The notes beneath the pieces are model-generated. The model saw only the letters and a list, made by a program, of their open reading frames with translations. It was not told the origin of the DNA and made no database searches. Of a DNA stretch of 5,286 bases, positions 1-5,286 are shown in pieces; the first letter of the stretch is position 1; each line of letters starts with the position of its first letter. The position numbers and the translations under genes are program-made. Location of the stretch: positions 1 to 5,286 of the forward strand of contig CAMBMC010000202.1 in NCBI GenBank assembly GCA_945868555.1, given 5' to 3'. This DNA comes from Chitinophaga pinensis (GTDB lineage: Bacteria; Bacteroidota; Bacteroidia; Flavobacteriales_D; Crocinitomicaceae).

Positions 1-1
1 G

Positions 2-982
2 AACGGAAAGGAAATGACGGATATGGGAATCACCCACGAAGCGCTGATGAGTGGCGGTGAATTGATCTTTACAATGGGTGACGCACCAAGAATAATGTTG
101 AGTAGTCATCCTGGTTCGGCACTAAAAGCTGTTGATGTCGAAAGTTCAGGGTTCATTGCACCTCCATTTTTTGAAAATGAAGAACGCATTTTTGATGACA
201 AGCATACCATCATGATTGGACATCATCCACAATACAACAGCAACAAAGAATGGTTGTTCGACCAAGAGTTCAATGGATTTCAAGCCGACCAAATTTCCAT
301 CGAGTATCGATTTACCGATCAGCCAGACAGCATTTTCACCTACACAGGGCCATTCACGATTGACCTTAGCCGAAGCATTGAAGCGAGAAAAGTTGAGCGT
401 ATATTTACGACAAGCGCCTGTTATGACCACAGAAGTGAATGGGTCCGCGCAGATTACACGCAACAAGACCCATCCATTCAACTGAAATTGAGTACGGAAT
501 ATGCGCATCAATATGCTGCTGCAGGACCAAACACCTTGATCGATGGCATGCAAGGAGGAAGTGAATTCCGTACAGGCGATTACCAAGGTTTCTTTGACAA
601 AGACATCGTGGCTGAAGTGGAATTCTCAGAACCTCGTGTTTTGAAAGAAATTGGTTTGAGCTGCTTGCAGGACATGAAATCTTGGATTTTCTATCCGTCT
701 GAAATAAAGTTGGAATACTCTTACGATGGTGTTCATTTCGAAGCGCTTTCGACGATTTTTACCAATGTACCCTTTGCCTCCAATGCGATTAGCCCCGAAA
801 TGATTCCAAGTTTCAGTACTTACGTTGGTCCCATGACGAATGATTTTTACAGGCAGACAAACTCCACGACACCGATCCGTAAAATTAGAGTTACGGCAGT
901 GAATTATGGGAAATGTCCACAGTGGCATCTCGGCGCAGGCAATAGCACATGGCTGTTTGCAGATGAACTTATTTTCCGATAA
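2..982 (+). CDS. C-terminal part of a secreted GH92-type alpha-mannosidase with hexosaminidase-C-like and F5/8 (discoidin-like) domains; 5' end outside window
   Basis: The reading frame is open to the left edge, so the gene is truncated by the window; the ATG at 14 is internal. The first codons read NGKEMTDMGITHEALMSGGE, then LIFTMGDAP. This matches the end of the GH92 catalytic module (family pattern: NGK...ITHEDIMKGG.L.FTMG). GH92 enzymes are calcium-dependent exo-alpha-mannosidases, usually exported, that trim alpha-mannosides such as N-glycans. About bases 155-403 resemble the chitobiase/beta-hexosaminidase C-terminal beta-sandwich (ISIEYRF...YTGPFTIDLSRSIEAR). About bases 491-979 resemble an F5/8 type C, galactose-binding-like module: LIDGMQGG, TGDYQGFFDKD, LQDMKSWIFYP, YSYDGVHFEAL and a final WLFADELIF strand. 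No type IX sorting domain follows. The stop is TAA at 980-982. The catalytic residues lie outside the window, so activity cannot be checked. A GH20 enzyme carries similar accessory domains, but the opening GH92-like motif favours GH92. Confidence 0.85.
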   Translation, partial: NGKEMTDMGITHEALMSGGELIFTMGDAPRIMLSSHPGSALKAVDVESSGFIAPPFFENEERIFDDKHTIMIGHHPQYNSNKEWLFDQEFNGFQADQISIEYRFTDQPDSIFTYTGPFTIDLSRSIEARKVERIFTTSACYDHRSEWVRADYTQQDPSIQLKLSTEYAHQYAAAGPNTLIDGMQGGSEFRTGDYQGFFDKDIVAEVEFSEPRVLKEIGLSCLQDMKSWIFYPSEIKLEYSYDGVHFEALSTIFTNVPFASNAISPEMIPSFSTYVGPMTNDFYRQTNSTTPIRKIRVTAVNYGKCPQWHLGAGNSTWLFADELIFR

Positions 983-1002
983 AACACATTTCCCCTCCTC
1001 TG

Positions 1003-1036
1003 TTTGACCATATTCGCTAGAATGTTGGTACATTAG
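1003..1036 (+). promoter_or_regulatory. Candidate Bacteroidetes-type promoter for the S46 peptidase gene
   Basis: TTTG at 1003-1006 could be the -33 element. TACATTAG at 1029-1036 matches the Bacteroidetes -7 consensus TAnnTTTG with one mismatch, and 22 bases separate the two. Transcription would start near 1041-1044, leaving a leader of about 16-19 bases before the ATG at 1060. The leader is AT-rich with no Shine-Dalgarno sequence, which is usual in this phylum. No terminator hairpin separates this site from the upstream mannosidase gene, so read-through is also possible. This is pattern matching only. Confidence 0.35.
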
Positions 1037-1059
1037 CGCACACATTTTATATAAAATTT

Positions 1060-3198
1060 ATGAAGCAATTTAAGATTTCACTTATTTGTTTCTTCGTTCT
1101 CCTCGGATCATTCGTCCGCGCAGATGAAGGAATGTGGTTTTTGATGTTCATCGATCGTCTGAACCACCGCGATATGCAAAAAATGGGACTTCAGCTTACG
1201 GCTGAGGAAATTTATTCCATCAACAATCACTCATTGAAAGATGCGATTGTTCAGTTCAACGGAGGATGCACTGCTGAGGTAATCTCCAAAGATGGTCTTT
1301 TGTTAACCAACCACCACTGCGGCTACGATGCAATTGCAGAATTGTCCACTCCTGAAGCCAACTACTTGAAAAACGGGTACTGGGCAGCAACGCGCAAAGA
1401 TGAATTGAAGCCAGCAAGTTTGTATGTACGTTTCTTCGTGCGCATGGACGATGTGTCTTCACGCATTTTAAGCAAAGTGAACAGCTCAATGTCTGAGGCT
1501 GAGCGTGAAAAAGCCATCAACCAAGAAATTGCATTGATCGAAAAAGAAAACAACGAAGGCGGAAAATACACAGTTTCTGTTCGTTCATTCTTCCAAGGAA
1601 ATGAGTTCTACTACTTCGTTTACCAAGATTACAAAGACGTGCGTTTGGTGGGAACACCGCCAGAAAGCGTTGGAAAATATGGAGGCGACACAGACAACTG
1701 GGAATGGCCACGTCACACAGGAGATTTCTCTATGTTCCGTGTGTATGCAGATGCAAGCGGTCAGCCGGCTGAATATGCAACAAGCAATGTTCCATTGAAG
1801 CCTAAGCACCACCTTCCTGTAAATGTTGGAGGTGTGAAAGAGAATGATTTCGCCATGATTCTTGGATACCCAGGGCGCACCAACCGTTGGATGCCTGCTG
1901 GTGGAATTGAGCAAAATGTGATGTTCTCATACCCTGCATGGGTTGAAGGTTCAAAAACTGGAATGGATGCCATGAAGAAATACATGGATAAAGATGAGGC
2001 CGTAAACTTGATCTATGCATCCAAGTATGCTGGAGTAGCAAACTACTGGAAGAATCGTCAAGGAATGATTGATGCCTTGACACAATTCCAAACTGCGAAA
2101 ATGAAAGCAGCGCAAGAAGCAAAATTCAACAAATGGGCAAATAAAGCTGAAAACAAAACAAAATATGGAAATGTTGTGGCAATAATCAACAATTACTACA
2201 ACCTTACCAATGAAAAAGCGCGTCATGACAACTACCTACAACAATTGTTGCGTACATCGGCTTATGGAACGATCTCTCGCAGCCTTGGGAAGCAATTGAT
2301 GACCTATGCAACTGCTGATGCTGAAACGCGTGCGAAAATGCGTCCAGATCTTGAAGCTGCGATCAAAGGATTCATGGCGGACATGTACTTCTCTGCTGAA
2401 ATGGACATCTTGAAAGCACAGTTGAAATTGTATGCTACAAATTCTACTGGATACAACATCGCTCCTTCTGTAGTTAAAATTGGCGGAAATTACGACACCT
2501 ATGTGAACTCTTTATTTAGCTTGAGCATCTTTACATCTCAAGATGCCTTGTTGGCGTTCTTGGATCTTCCTTCAGAAGGAATGATTACCAATGACCCAAT
2601 GTATGTATTGTCAAATGACTTGCTTACACATTTGAATTCAAAATCAGATGAGATTGCTAAAGCACAAAATGATTTCCAAGCTTCTTTCAGATTGTTGGTT
2701 CAAGGATTGCGTGAATCTAAATTAGCGCCTATTCAATATCCAGATGCCAACTCTACATTGCGCTTGACATACGGAAATGTTCAGGCCTTGCCAAAAGACA
2801 GCCGCAACGATGCGAAAGTAAATTTCTACACAACAATGGACGGTTTGGTAAAAAAATACAAAGCAGGTGATGCTGAGTTTGATTTGCCAGCGCGTATGTT
2901 GGAATTGCACAAGAACAAAGACTATGGACAATATGTAGACAAAAACGGATACATGCCAGTTTGTTTCTTGACAGACAACGACATTACAGGAGGTAACTCA
3001 GGTTCACCAGTCTTGAATGGCAAAGGAGAGTTGATTGGTTTGGCCTTTGATGGAAACATCGAGGCGATGGCTGGAGACGTGATCTTTGATTCAAAGTTGC
3101 AACGCACCATCAATGTTGACATTCGTTATGTCTTGTGGTTGATCGAGAAATACTCAAATGCAAAACACATCGTTGACGAAATGGATATCGTTCGATAA
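1060..3198 (+). CDS. S46 family serine dipeptidyl-peptidase, DPP7-like (Gly at the P1-specificity position)
   Basis: This 712-aa exported peptidase is of the usual family length (about 700-720 aa). S46 enzymes remove dipeptides from the N-termini of oligopeptides in the periplasm or at the cell surface. Residues 1-21 form a signal peptide (MKQF... to VRA, with mature DEGMW). The chymotrypsin-like triad is intact: His86 in TNHHCGYDAI, Asp222 in RHTGDF and Ser647 in GGNSGSP. Residues that bind the substrate amino terminus in characterised S46 enzymes are present at matching spacing: Asn213 and Trp214 (DNWEWP), Arg218, Asn328 (NYWKN) and Asp664. The mostly helical domain that caps the active site lies roughly at residues 275-560. 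Eighteen residues after the catalytic Ser is Gly665 (FDGN). DPP7 and the related DAP BII have Gly there and prefer hydrophobic P1 residues; DPP11 has Arg and prefers Asp/Glu. I therefore infer DPP7-type specificity. The C-terminus (INVDIRYVLWLIEKY) is typical. The ATG at 1060 is the only start giving a complete signal peptide. A terminator follows the gene. Confidence 0.95.
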   Translation: MKQFKISLICFFVLLGSFVRADEGMWFLMFIDRLNHRDMQKMGLQLTAEEIYSINNHSLKDAIVQFNGGCTAEVISKDGLLLTNHHCGYDAIAELSTPEANYLKNGYWAATRKDELKPASLYVRFFVRMDDVSSRILSKVNSSMSEAEREKAINQEIALIEKENNEGGKYTVSVRSFFQGNEFYYFVYQDYKDVRLVGTPPESVGKYGGDTDNWEWPRHTGDFSMFRVYADASGQPAEYATSNVPLKPKHHLPVNVGGVKENDFAMILGYPGRTNRWMPAGGIEQNVMFSYPAWVEGSKTGMDAMKKYMDKDEAVNLIYASKYAGVANYWKNRQGMIDALTQFQTAKMKAAQEAKFNKWANKAENKTKYGNVVAIINNYYNLTNEKARHDNYLQQLLRTSAYGTISRSLGKQLMTYATADAETRAKMRPDLEAAIKGFMADMYFSAEMDILKAQLKLYATNSTGYNIAPSVVKIGGNYDTYVNSLFSLSIFTSQDALLAFLDLPSEGMITNDPMYVLSNDLLTHLNSKSDEIAKAQNDFQASFRLLVQGLRESKLAPIQYPDANSTLRLTYGNVQALPKDSRNDAKVNFYTTMDGLVKKYKAGDAEFDLPARMLELHKNKDYGQYVDKNGYMPVCFLTDNDITGGNSGSPVLNGKGELIGLAFDGNIEAMAGDVIFDSKLQRTINVDIRYVLWLIEKYSNAKHIVDEMDIVR

Positions 3199-3216
3199 AC
3201 GAAACACACAGAAATC

Positions 3217-3249
3217 AAGAATCCCGCTCACAAGGCGGGATTTTTTTTT
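3217..3249 (+). terminator. Rho-independent terminator after the S46 peptidase gene
   Basis: ATCCCGC (3221-3227) pairs perfectly with GCGGGAT (3235-3241) around a 7-base loop, followed by an unbroken T run (3241-3249). The preceding AAGA can extend the stem against the first Ts (with one G-U pair). The hairpin begins 22 bases after the peptidase stop and separates that gene from the small genes to its right. Confidence 0.92.
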
Positions 3250-3320
3250 GTGATTATTTAATTTTCTCAAAGTATTTGATTTTATTTGTGAATCTAACAA
3301 TCTACGATAAACTTTACCTT

Positions 3321-3713
3321 ATGAAGCAGCTATTTATCACCGCAATTCTTTGTGTTTTTTCATTAATAAGTGCAGCACAAACAAGCATTACATGTAAAAG
3401 CAGAGAAACGTGTTGGTGGAATGTTGATTCTGAACAATTTGATATTTGTTCAGATGCTGTCTTCGACAACTCCTTGTTTGTTATGAATGAAAATGAGGAT
3501 ATGCTTGTGCACAAAACATCTGACATGACTTCTACGTATTATGTGACCACTTCTGAATCTGAGGAAGATTATATCACTTATGAAGTTGTAAGTGATGTTG
3601 GAAACGAGTATACAGTAATTTTTGATGTACAACGCATGTTGGTGAAATTTATGGGCACCGATGACGAAGGAGACATTTACCTTACGATGTACGCCATTAA
3701 ATCTGTATTTTAA
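3321..3713 (+). CDS. Small secreted protein of unknown function
   Basis: This 130-aa protein begins with a clear signal peptide, MKQLFITAILCVFSLISAAQ, cleaved most likely after Ala19 to leave QTS... at the N-terminus. I chose the ATG at 3321 because an upstream TTG at 3276 would put 15 poorly hydrophobic residues ahead of the signal peptide. The mature part is acidic and appears beta-rich, with alternating hydrophobic stretches (SLFVMNENE, TSTYYVTT, YTVIFDV, MLVKFMG). It has Cys at 25, 31 and 43, an odd number, and no membrane helix or sorting domain. The Cys region contains a WW pair (ETCWWNVDSEQFDIC). There is no Shine-Dalgarno sequence. Its stop lies 4 bases before the next gene, so the two are probably co-transcribed. 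I do not recognise a named domain. A periplasmic role is inferred only from the signal peptide. Confidence 0.85.
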   Translation: MKQLFITAILCVFSLISAAQTSITCKSRETCWWNVDSEQFDICSDAVFDNSLFVMNENEDMLVHKTSDMTSTYYVTTSESEEDYITYEVVSDVGNEYTVIFDVQRMLVKFMGTDDEGDIYLTMYAIKSVF

Positions 3714-3717
3714 GGAG

Positions 3718-4026
3718 ATGAATAATTTCCCGAATACAGTTAAACTCATACTCGCTATTGCACTTCTGCTCTGTCTTGCCGATATGCCATATGGCTATTA
3801 TCAGTTTCTGCGCGTTGCAGCCTGTGTTGGCTTTGGAATTCTTGCATTTACCGCATTTGAAGATAAAAAACAAGGTGAAGGAATTCTTCTGATTGTGCTT
3901 ATTTTATTGTTCCAACCATTGGAGAAAATTGCCTTAGGTCGCACCTTGTGGAATATCGTTGATGTGGTGGTTGCGATTTATCTCTTAGGATCGGCATTTG
4001 TAAATACATCAACAAAGAAATCATAA
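3718..4026 (+). CDS. Small integral membrane protein resembling the DUF6804 family
   Basis: This 102-aa, strongly hydrophobic protein has about four membrane helices (roughly residues 6-21, 29-46, 53-67 and 77-95). A short charged loop, EDKKQGEG, lies between the second and third. The motifs CLADMPYGYYQFLR near the N-terminus and KIALGRTLWNIVDVVVAIYLL near the C-terminus are what I remember of the DUF6804 family, whose function is unknown; the family label is from memory and less certain than the gene itself. The start at 3718 was preferred over an in-frame ATG at 3661, because the longer form would overlap the upstream gene by 53 bases and add a polar stretch before the first helix. AAGGAG occurs at 3712-3717 but abuts the ATG with no spacer, so classical Shine-Dalgarno initiation is unlikely; coupling to the upstream stop is plausible. 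Confidence 0.85.
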   Translation: MNNFPNTVKLILAIALLLCLADMPYGYYQFLRVAACVGFGILAFTAFEDKKQGEGILLIVLILLFQPLEKIALGRTLWNIVDVVVAIYLLGSAFVNTSTKKS

Positions 4027-4082
4027 CCTTTTCTTTCCCATCCCTTAACATCTCGATAACTTTCATAGCTTTCCTTTGTGTC

Positions 4083-4298
4083 ATGATTTTGACAACAATG
4101 ATGAACGCTCCACAGCAACCAGTGCAAAGCCCAATGGACGCTTTGTTGATGTATCTCGAACTAGGAAACATAGCTGGAAAAAACGGAAATGATCAAGATG
4201 CCATTGATTACTACATCAAAGGATTGCAAATTGCCCGTGAAATTGAAGACCGCCCTAGAATTCAACAGTTGTCGAATTTGATTTTGACTTTTATCTAA
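4083..4298 (+). CDS. Small TPR-like (helical hairpin) protein
   Basis: This 71-aa protein has no signal peptide or membrane helix, so it is probably cytoplasmic. Residues 24-57 fit a single tetratricopeptide-like repeat: YLELGNIAGKNGNDQDAIDYYIKGLQIAREI, with LG, G and A at the usual helix-packing positions, followed by a third amphipathic helix (RIQQLSNLILTFI). One TPR does not normally form a stable solenoid, so the protein may dimerise or cap a partner; that is inference. The start is uncertain: ATG at 4083, 4098 or 4101 are all possible, and conservation probably begins near QSPMDALL. It follows the membrane protein gene by 56 bases with no terminator between them. Its stop is 5 bases from the stop of the convergent PorP/SprF gene. 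The TPR-like spacing makes a chance reading frame unlikely. Confidence 0.72.
   Translation: MILTTMMNAPQQPVQSPMDALLMYLELGNIAGKNGNDQDAIDYYIKGLQIAREIEDRPRIQQLSNLILTFI
4259..4278. repeat. Imperfect inverted repeat at the 3' end of the TPR-like gene
   Basis: AATTCAACA (4259-4267) can pair with TGTCGAATT (4270-4278) across a 2-base centre, with eight matches and one mismatch. It overlaps codons of the TPR-like gene near the convergent 3' ends. No clean T run follows on either strand, so it is not a convincing terminator. It may be chance or a weak RNA 3'-end structure. Confidence 0.3.
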
Positions 4299-4303
4299 TT
4301 TTC

Positions 4304-5209
4304 CTAAAAGCCTTCCGGAGATTTTATATTCGGGGAAGACTTTACTCTTTTCTTGAACATAAACCCCAATCCGATCTCATGGGTTGACCCAAACACTCCA
4401 TTGTTCAATTTACTGAACGACATCTCGTAAGCATACGACACCCGAAACTTTCCTTTGATATCCCAACCCGCCATTAGTCCAACGCAGTCGTTAGAACGAA
4501 GTGTAACACCGGCATATAAATCGTTGTATTTGAAAAGTAGATTAAAGTCAAGCGAATAGAAATTAAAATCTGTTTTTAAAAAAACTTGTGGACGCACGAT
4601 CAAACCTGGTTTGTATCTACTGTTCGCACTAAATTGAATATCGTATCCAGCAAAAGCAAAAAGATGCAAGGCATCGCGATAACCATTGGCATATTTACTC
4701 TGAGGAAGTTGTGTCACACTTAGTCCCAAATCTAATTTTCTCCAACGGAATGCCACCCCAAAATCAGCTGTAAGACGTGTAGATGGTGCCCAAAAAGTTG
4801 AATCGACAAGGGGTTCTGAAAAAAATACTGTCGTATTCTTCATGTACTGAAAACCGGCCGCAAGTCCAAATGACAAAGATGTTTGTCTGCCCAATTTCAA
4901 ATGATAGGCATAGGTCGCTTTGGCTTTGTGAAAGTTAGAGAAACCAATGTTTTCGTGCATATAAGATCCACCAACAGATGAATTTATCCCTCTCAATTTT
5001 GTTGAATAAGACAACAACTGTGTCGAAGGATTTCCATACACATTTGTCCATTGATCACGAACAAGGGCAAAGGCCTCATGGTCGTATTCTCTTGCACCCG
5101 TAGCTGGATTAAAATACGATAGGGCATTCCAAAATTGAGTGAATTGGGGTTCTTGTTGGGCAAATGCACTAGAAGCACATAGCAAAACAGCAGTTAGTAG
5201 TTTTCTCAT
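4304..5209 (-). CDS. PorP/SprF family type IX secretion/gliding membrane protein
   Basis: This 301-aa protein belongs to the PorP/SprF family, outer-membrane-associated beta-barrel proteins tied to the type IX secretion system. Some members (SprF) are needed for surface delivery of a partner adhesin. Residues 1-17 are a signal peptide (MRKLLTAVLLCASSAFA), with mature QQEPQFTQFW. Family signatures are the N-terminal Q-P-Q-F-x-Q motif, FNPATGAR (family NPAxxG), the RDQW motif, and a C-terminal GSTHEIGLGFMF strand. Between them run amphipathic beta strands rich in aromatic and Gly residues (SLSFGLAAGFQYM, LTADFGVAFRW, LYAGVTLRS, FRVSYAYEMSFS). The ATG at 5209 gives a clean signal peptide; a TTG at 5218 would add MKG and is less likely. 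AAGGG lies just upstream of the ATG but very close to it. Many family members sit beside a large T9SS substrate gene; none is visible here, although the region upstream of this gene is cut off. Confidence 0.92.
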   Translation of the reverse strand: MRKLLTAVLLCASSAFAQQEPQFTQFWNALSYFNPATGAREYDHEAFALVRDQWTNVYGNPSTQLLSYSTKLRGINSSVGGSYMHENIGFSNFHKAKATYAYHLKLGRQTSLSFGLAAGFQYMKNTTVFFSEPLVDSTFWAPSTRLTADFGVAFRWRKLDLGLSVTQLPQSKYANGYRDALHLFAFAGYDIQFSANSRYKPGLIVRPQVFLKTDFNFYSLDFNLLFKYNDLYAGVTLRSNDCVGLMAGWDIKGKFRVSYAYEMSFSKLNNGVFGSTHEIGLGFMFKKRVKSSPNIKSPEGF

Positions 5210-5230
5210 GCCCTTCAAACAAGTGAAGCA

Positions 5231-5260
5231 CGTAAATAGTTACAATTGATTTAAAAACAA
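5231..5260 (-). promoter_or_regulatory. Candidate promoter for the PorP/SprF gene
   Basis: Reading the minus strand, TTG at 5260-5258 is followed after 19 bases by TATTTACG at 5238-5231. The latter keeps TA, the first T and the final G of the Bacteroidetes -7 box TAnnTTTG but differs at two of six defined positions. Transcription would start near 5225, about 15 bases before the ATG. The spacing is right and the -7 match is modest. Confidence 0.35.
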
Positions 5261-5262
5261 GA

Positions 5263-5274
5263 GGGTATCTACCC
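5263..5274. repeat. Short inverted repeat upstream of the PorP/SprF promoter
   Basis: GGGTA (5263-5267) and TACCC (5270-5274) are perfect inverted arms around TC, immediately upstream of the candidate -33 element. It could be a small operator. On the minus strand it could instead be a weak terminator hairpin for a gene beyond the right edge, since it is followed by TCTTGTTTTT. The arms are only 5 bases, so chance is a serious alternative. Confidence 0.25.
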
Positions 5275-5286
5275 CATCGGCGTAAT

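Noticed and set aside
146..586. Minus-strand open frame of 146 codons inside the mannosidase end
   Set aside because: It lies opposite a frame with clear GH92 and F5/8 motifs, and its translation is Cys/Trp-scattered with no recognisable pattern; it is a shadow of the real gene.
982..1005. AAACA...TGTTT as a terminator after the mannosidase gene
   Set aside because: The stem is only 5 AT-rich pairs with a 14-base loop and no T tract.
1585..2226. Several overlapping minus-strand open frames opposite the S46 peptidase
   Set aside because: They are short, mutually overlapping and lack family motifs, and the plus strand encodes conserved peptidase sequence throughout.
3285..3315. TTTG (3285-3288) and TAAACTTT (3308-3315), 19 bases apart, as a promoter for the secreted unknown gene
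   Set aside because: The -7 box has two mismatches in six positions, and transcription would start at or inside the start codon, leaving no leader.
3276..3320. Upstream TTG start for the secreted unknown protein
   Set aside because: It would place 15 extra residues before a well-formed signal peptide; the ATG at 3321 is better.
3450..3749. Minus-strand open frame opposite the secreted unknown protein
   Set aside because: The plus-strand gene has a signal peptide and tight spacing to the next gene; the minus frame has no such support.
4066..4073. TAGCTTTC as a -7 box for the TPR-like gene
   Set aside because: It is one mismatch from consensus, but no TTTG or TTG lies at a suitable distance upstream.

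Overview
The window looks like chromosomal DNA of a Bacteroidetes (Bacteroidota) bacterium, probably of the Flavobacteriales type. The evidence is family content: a GH92 glycosidase end, an S46 dipeptidyl-peptidase and a PorP/SprF protein of the type IX secretion/gliding apparatus. Start codons mostly lack a spaced Shine-Dalgarno sequence, and several start regions carry candidate TTG/TTTG...TAnnTTTG promoters. Base composition is moderately AT-rich and fairly even. I see no tRNA, rRNA, CRISPR array, insertion sequence or phage gene.

Layout, left to right. Bases 2-982 (+) are the C-terminal end of a secreted GH92-type alpha-mannosidase that begins outside the window; they hold the tail of the catalytic module, a chitobiase/hexosaminidase-C-like domain and an F5/8-type (discoidin-like) domain. 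After a 77-base gap with a candidate promoter comes a complete S46 serine dipeptidyl-peptidase (1060-3198, +). It has an intact His/Asp/Ser triad and a glycine at the P1-specificity position, which makes it DPP7-like rather than DPP11-like. A strong intrinsic terminator (about 3217-3249) closes that unit.

Bases 3321-4298 (+) hold three small genes: a secreted protein of unknown function (130 aa), a four-helix membrane protein resembling the DUF6804 family (102 aa, starting 4 bases after the previous stop), and a 71-aa protein with one TPR-like helical hairpin. The first two are probably co-transcribed and the third may be. On the minus strand, convergent and only 5 bases from the TPR-like gene, is a complete PorP/SprF-family outer-membrane-associated protein (4304-5209) with a candidate promoter near the right edge.

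The mannosidase and the dipeptidyl-peptidase are both predicted to be exported and could act together in breaking down glycoproteins or peptides outside the cytoplasm, but they need not be one operon. PorP/SprF belongs to secretion/gliding and appears unrelated to its neighbours. Most of the window is ordinary Bacteroidetes gene content. The least explained part is the secreted-unknown plus small-membrane-protein pair at 3321-4026. I did not find convincing evidence of a new multi-gene system.
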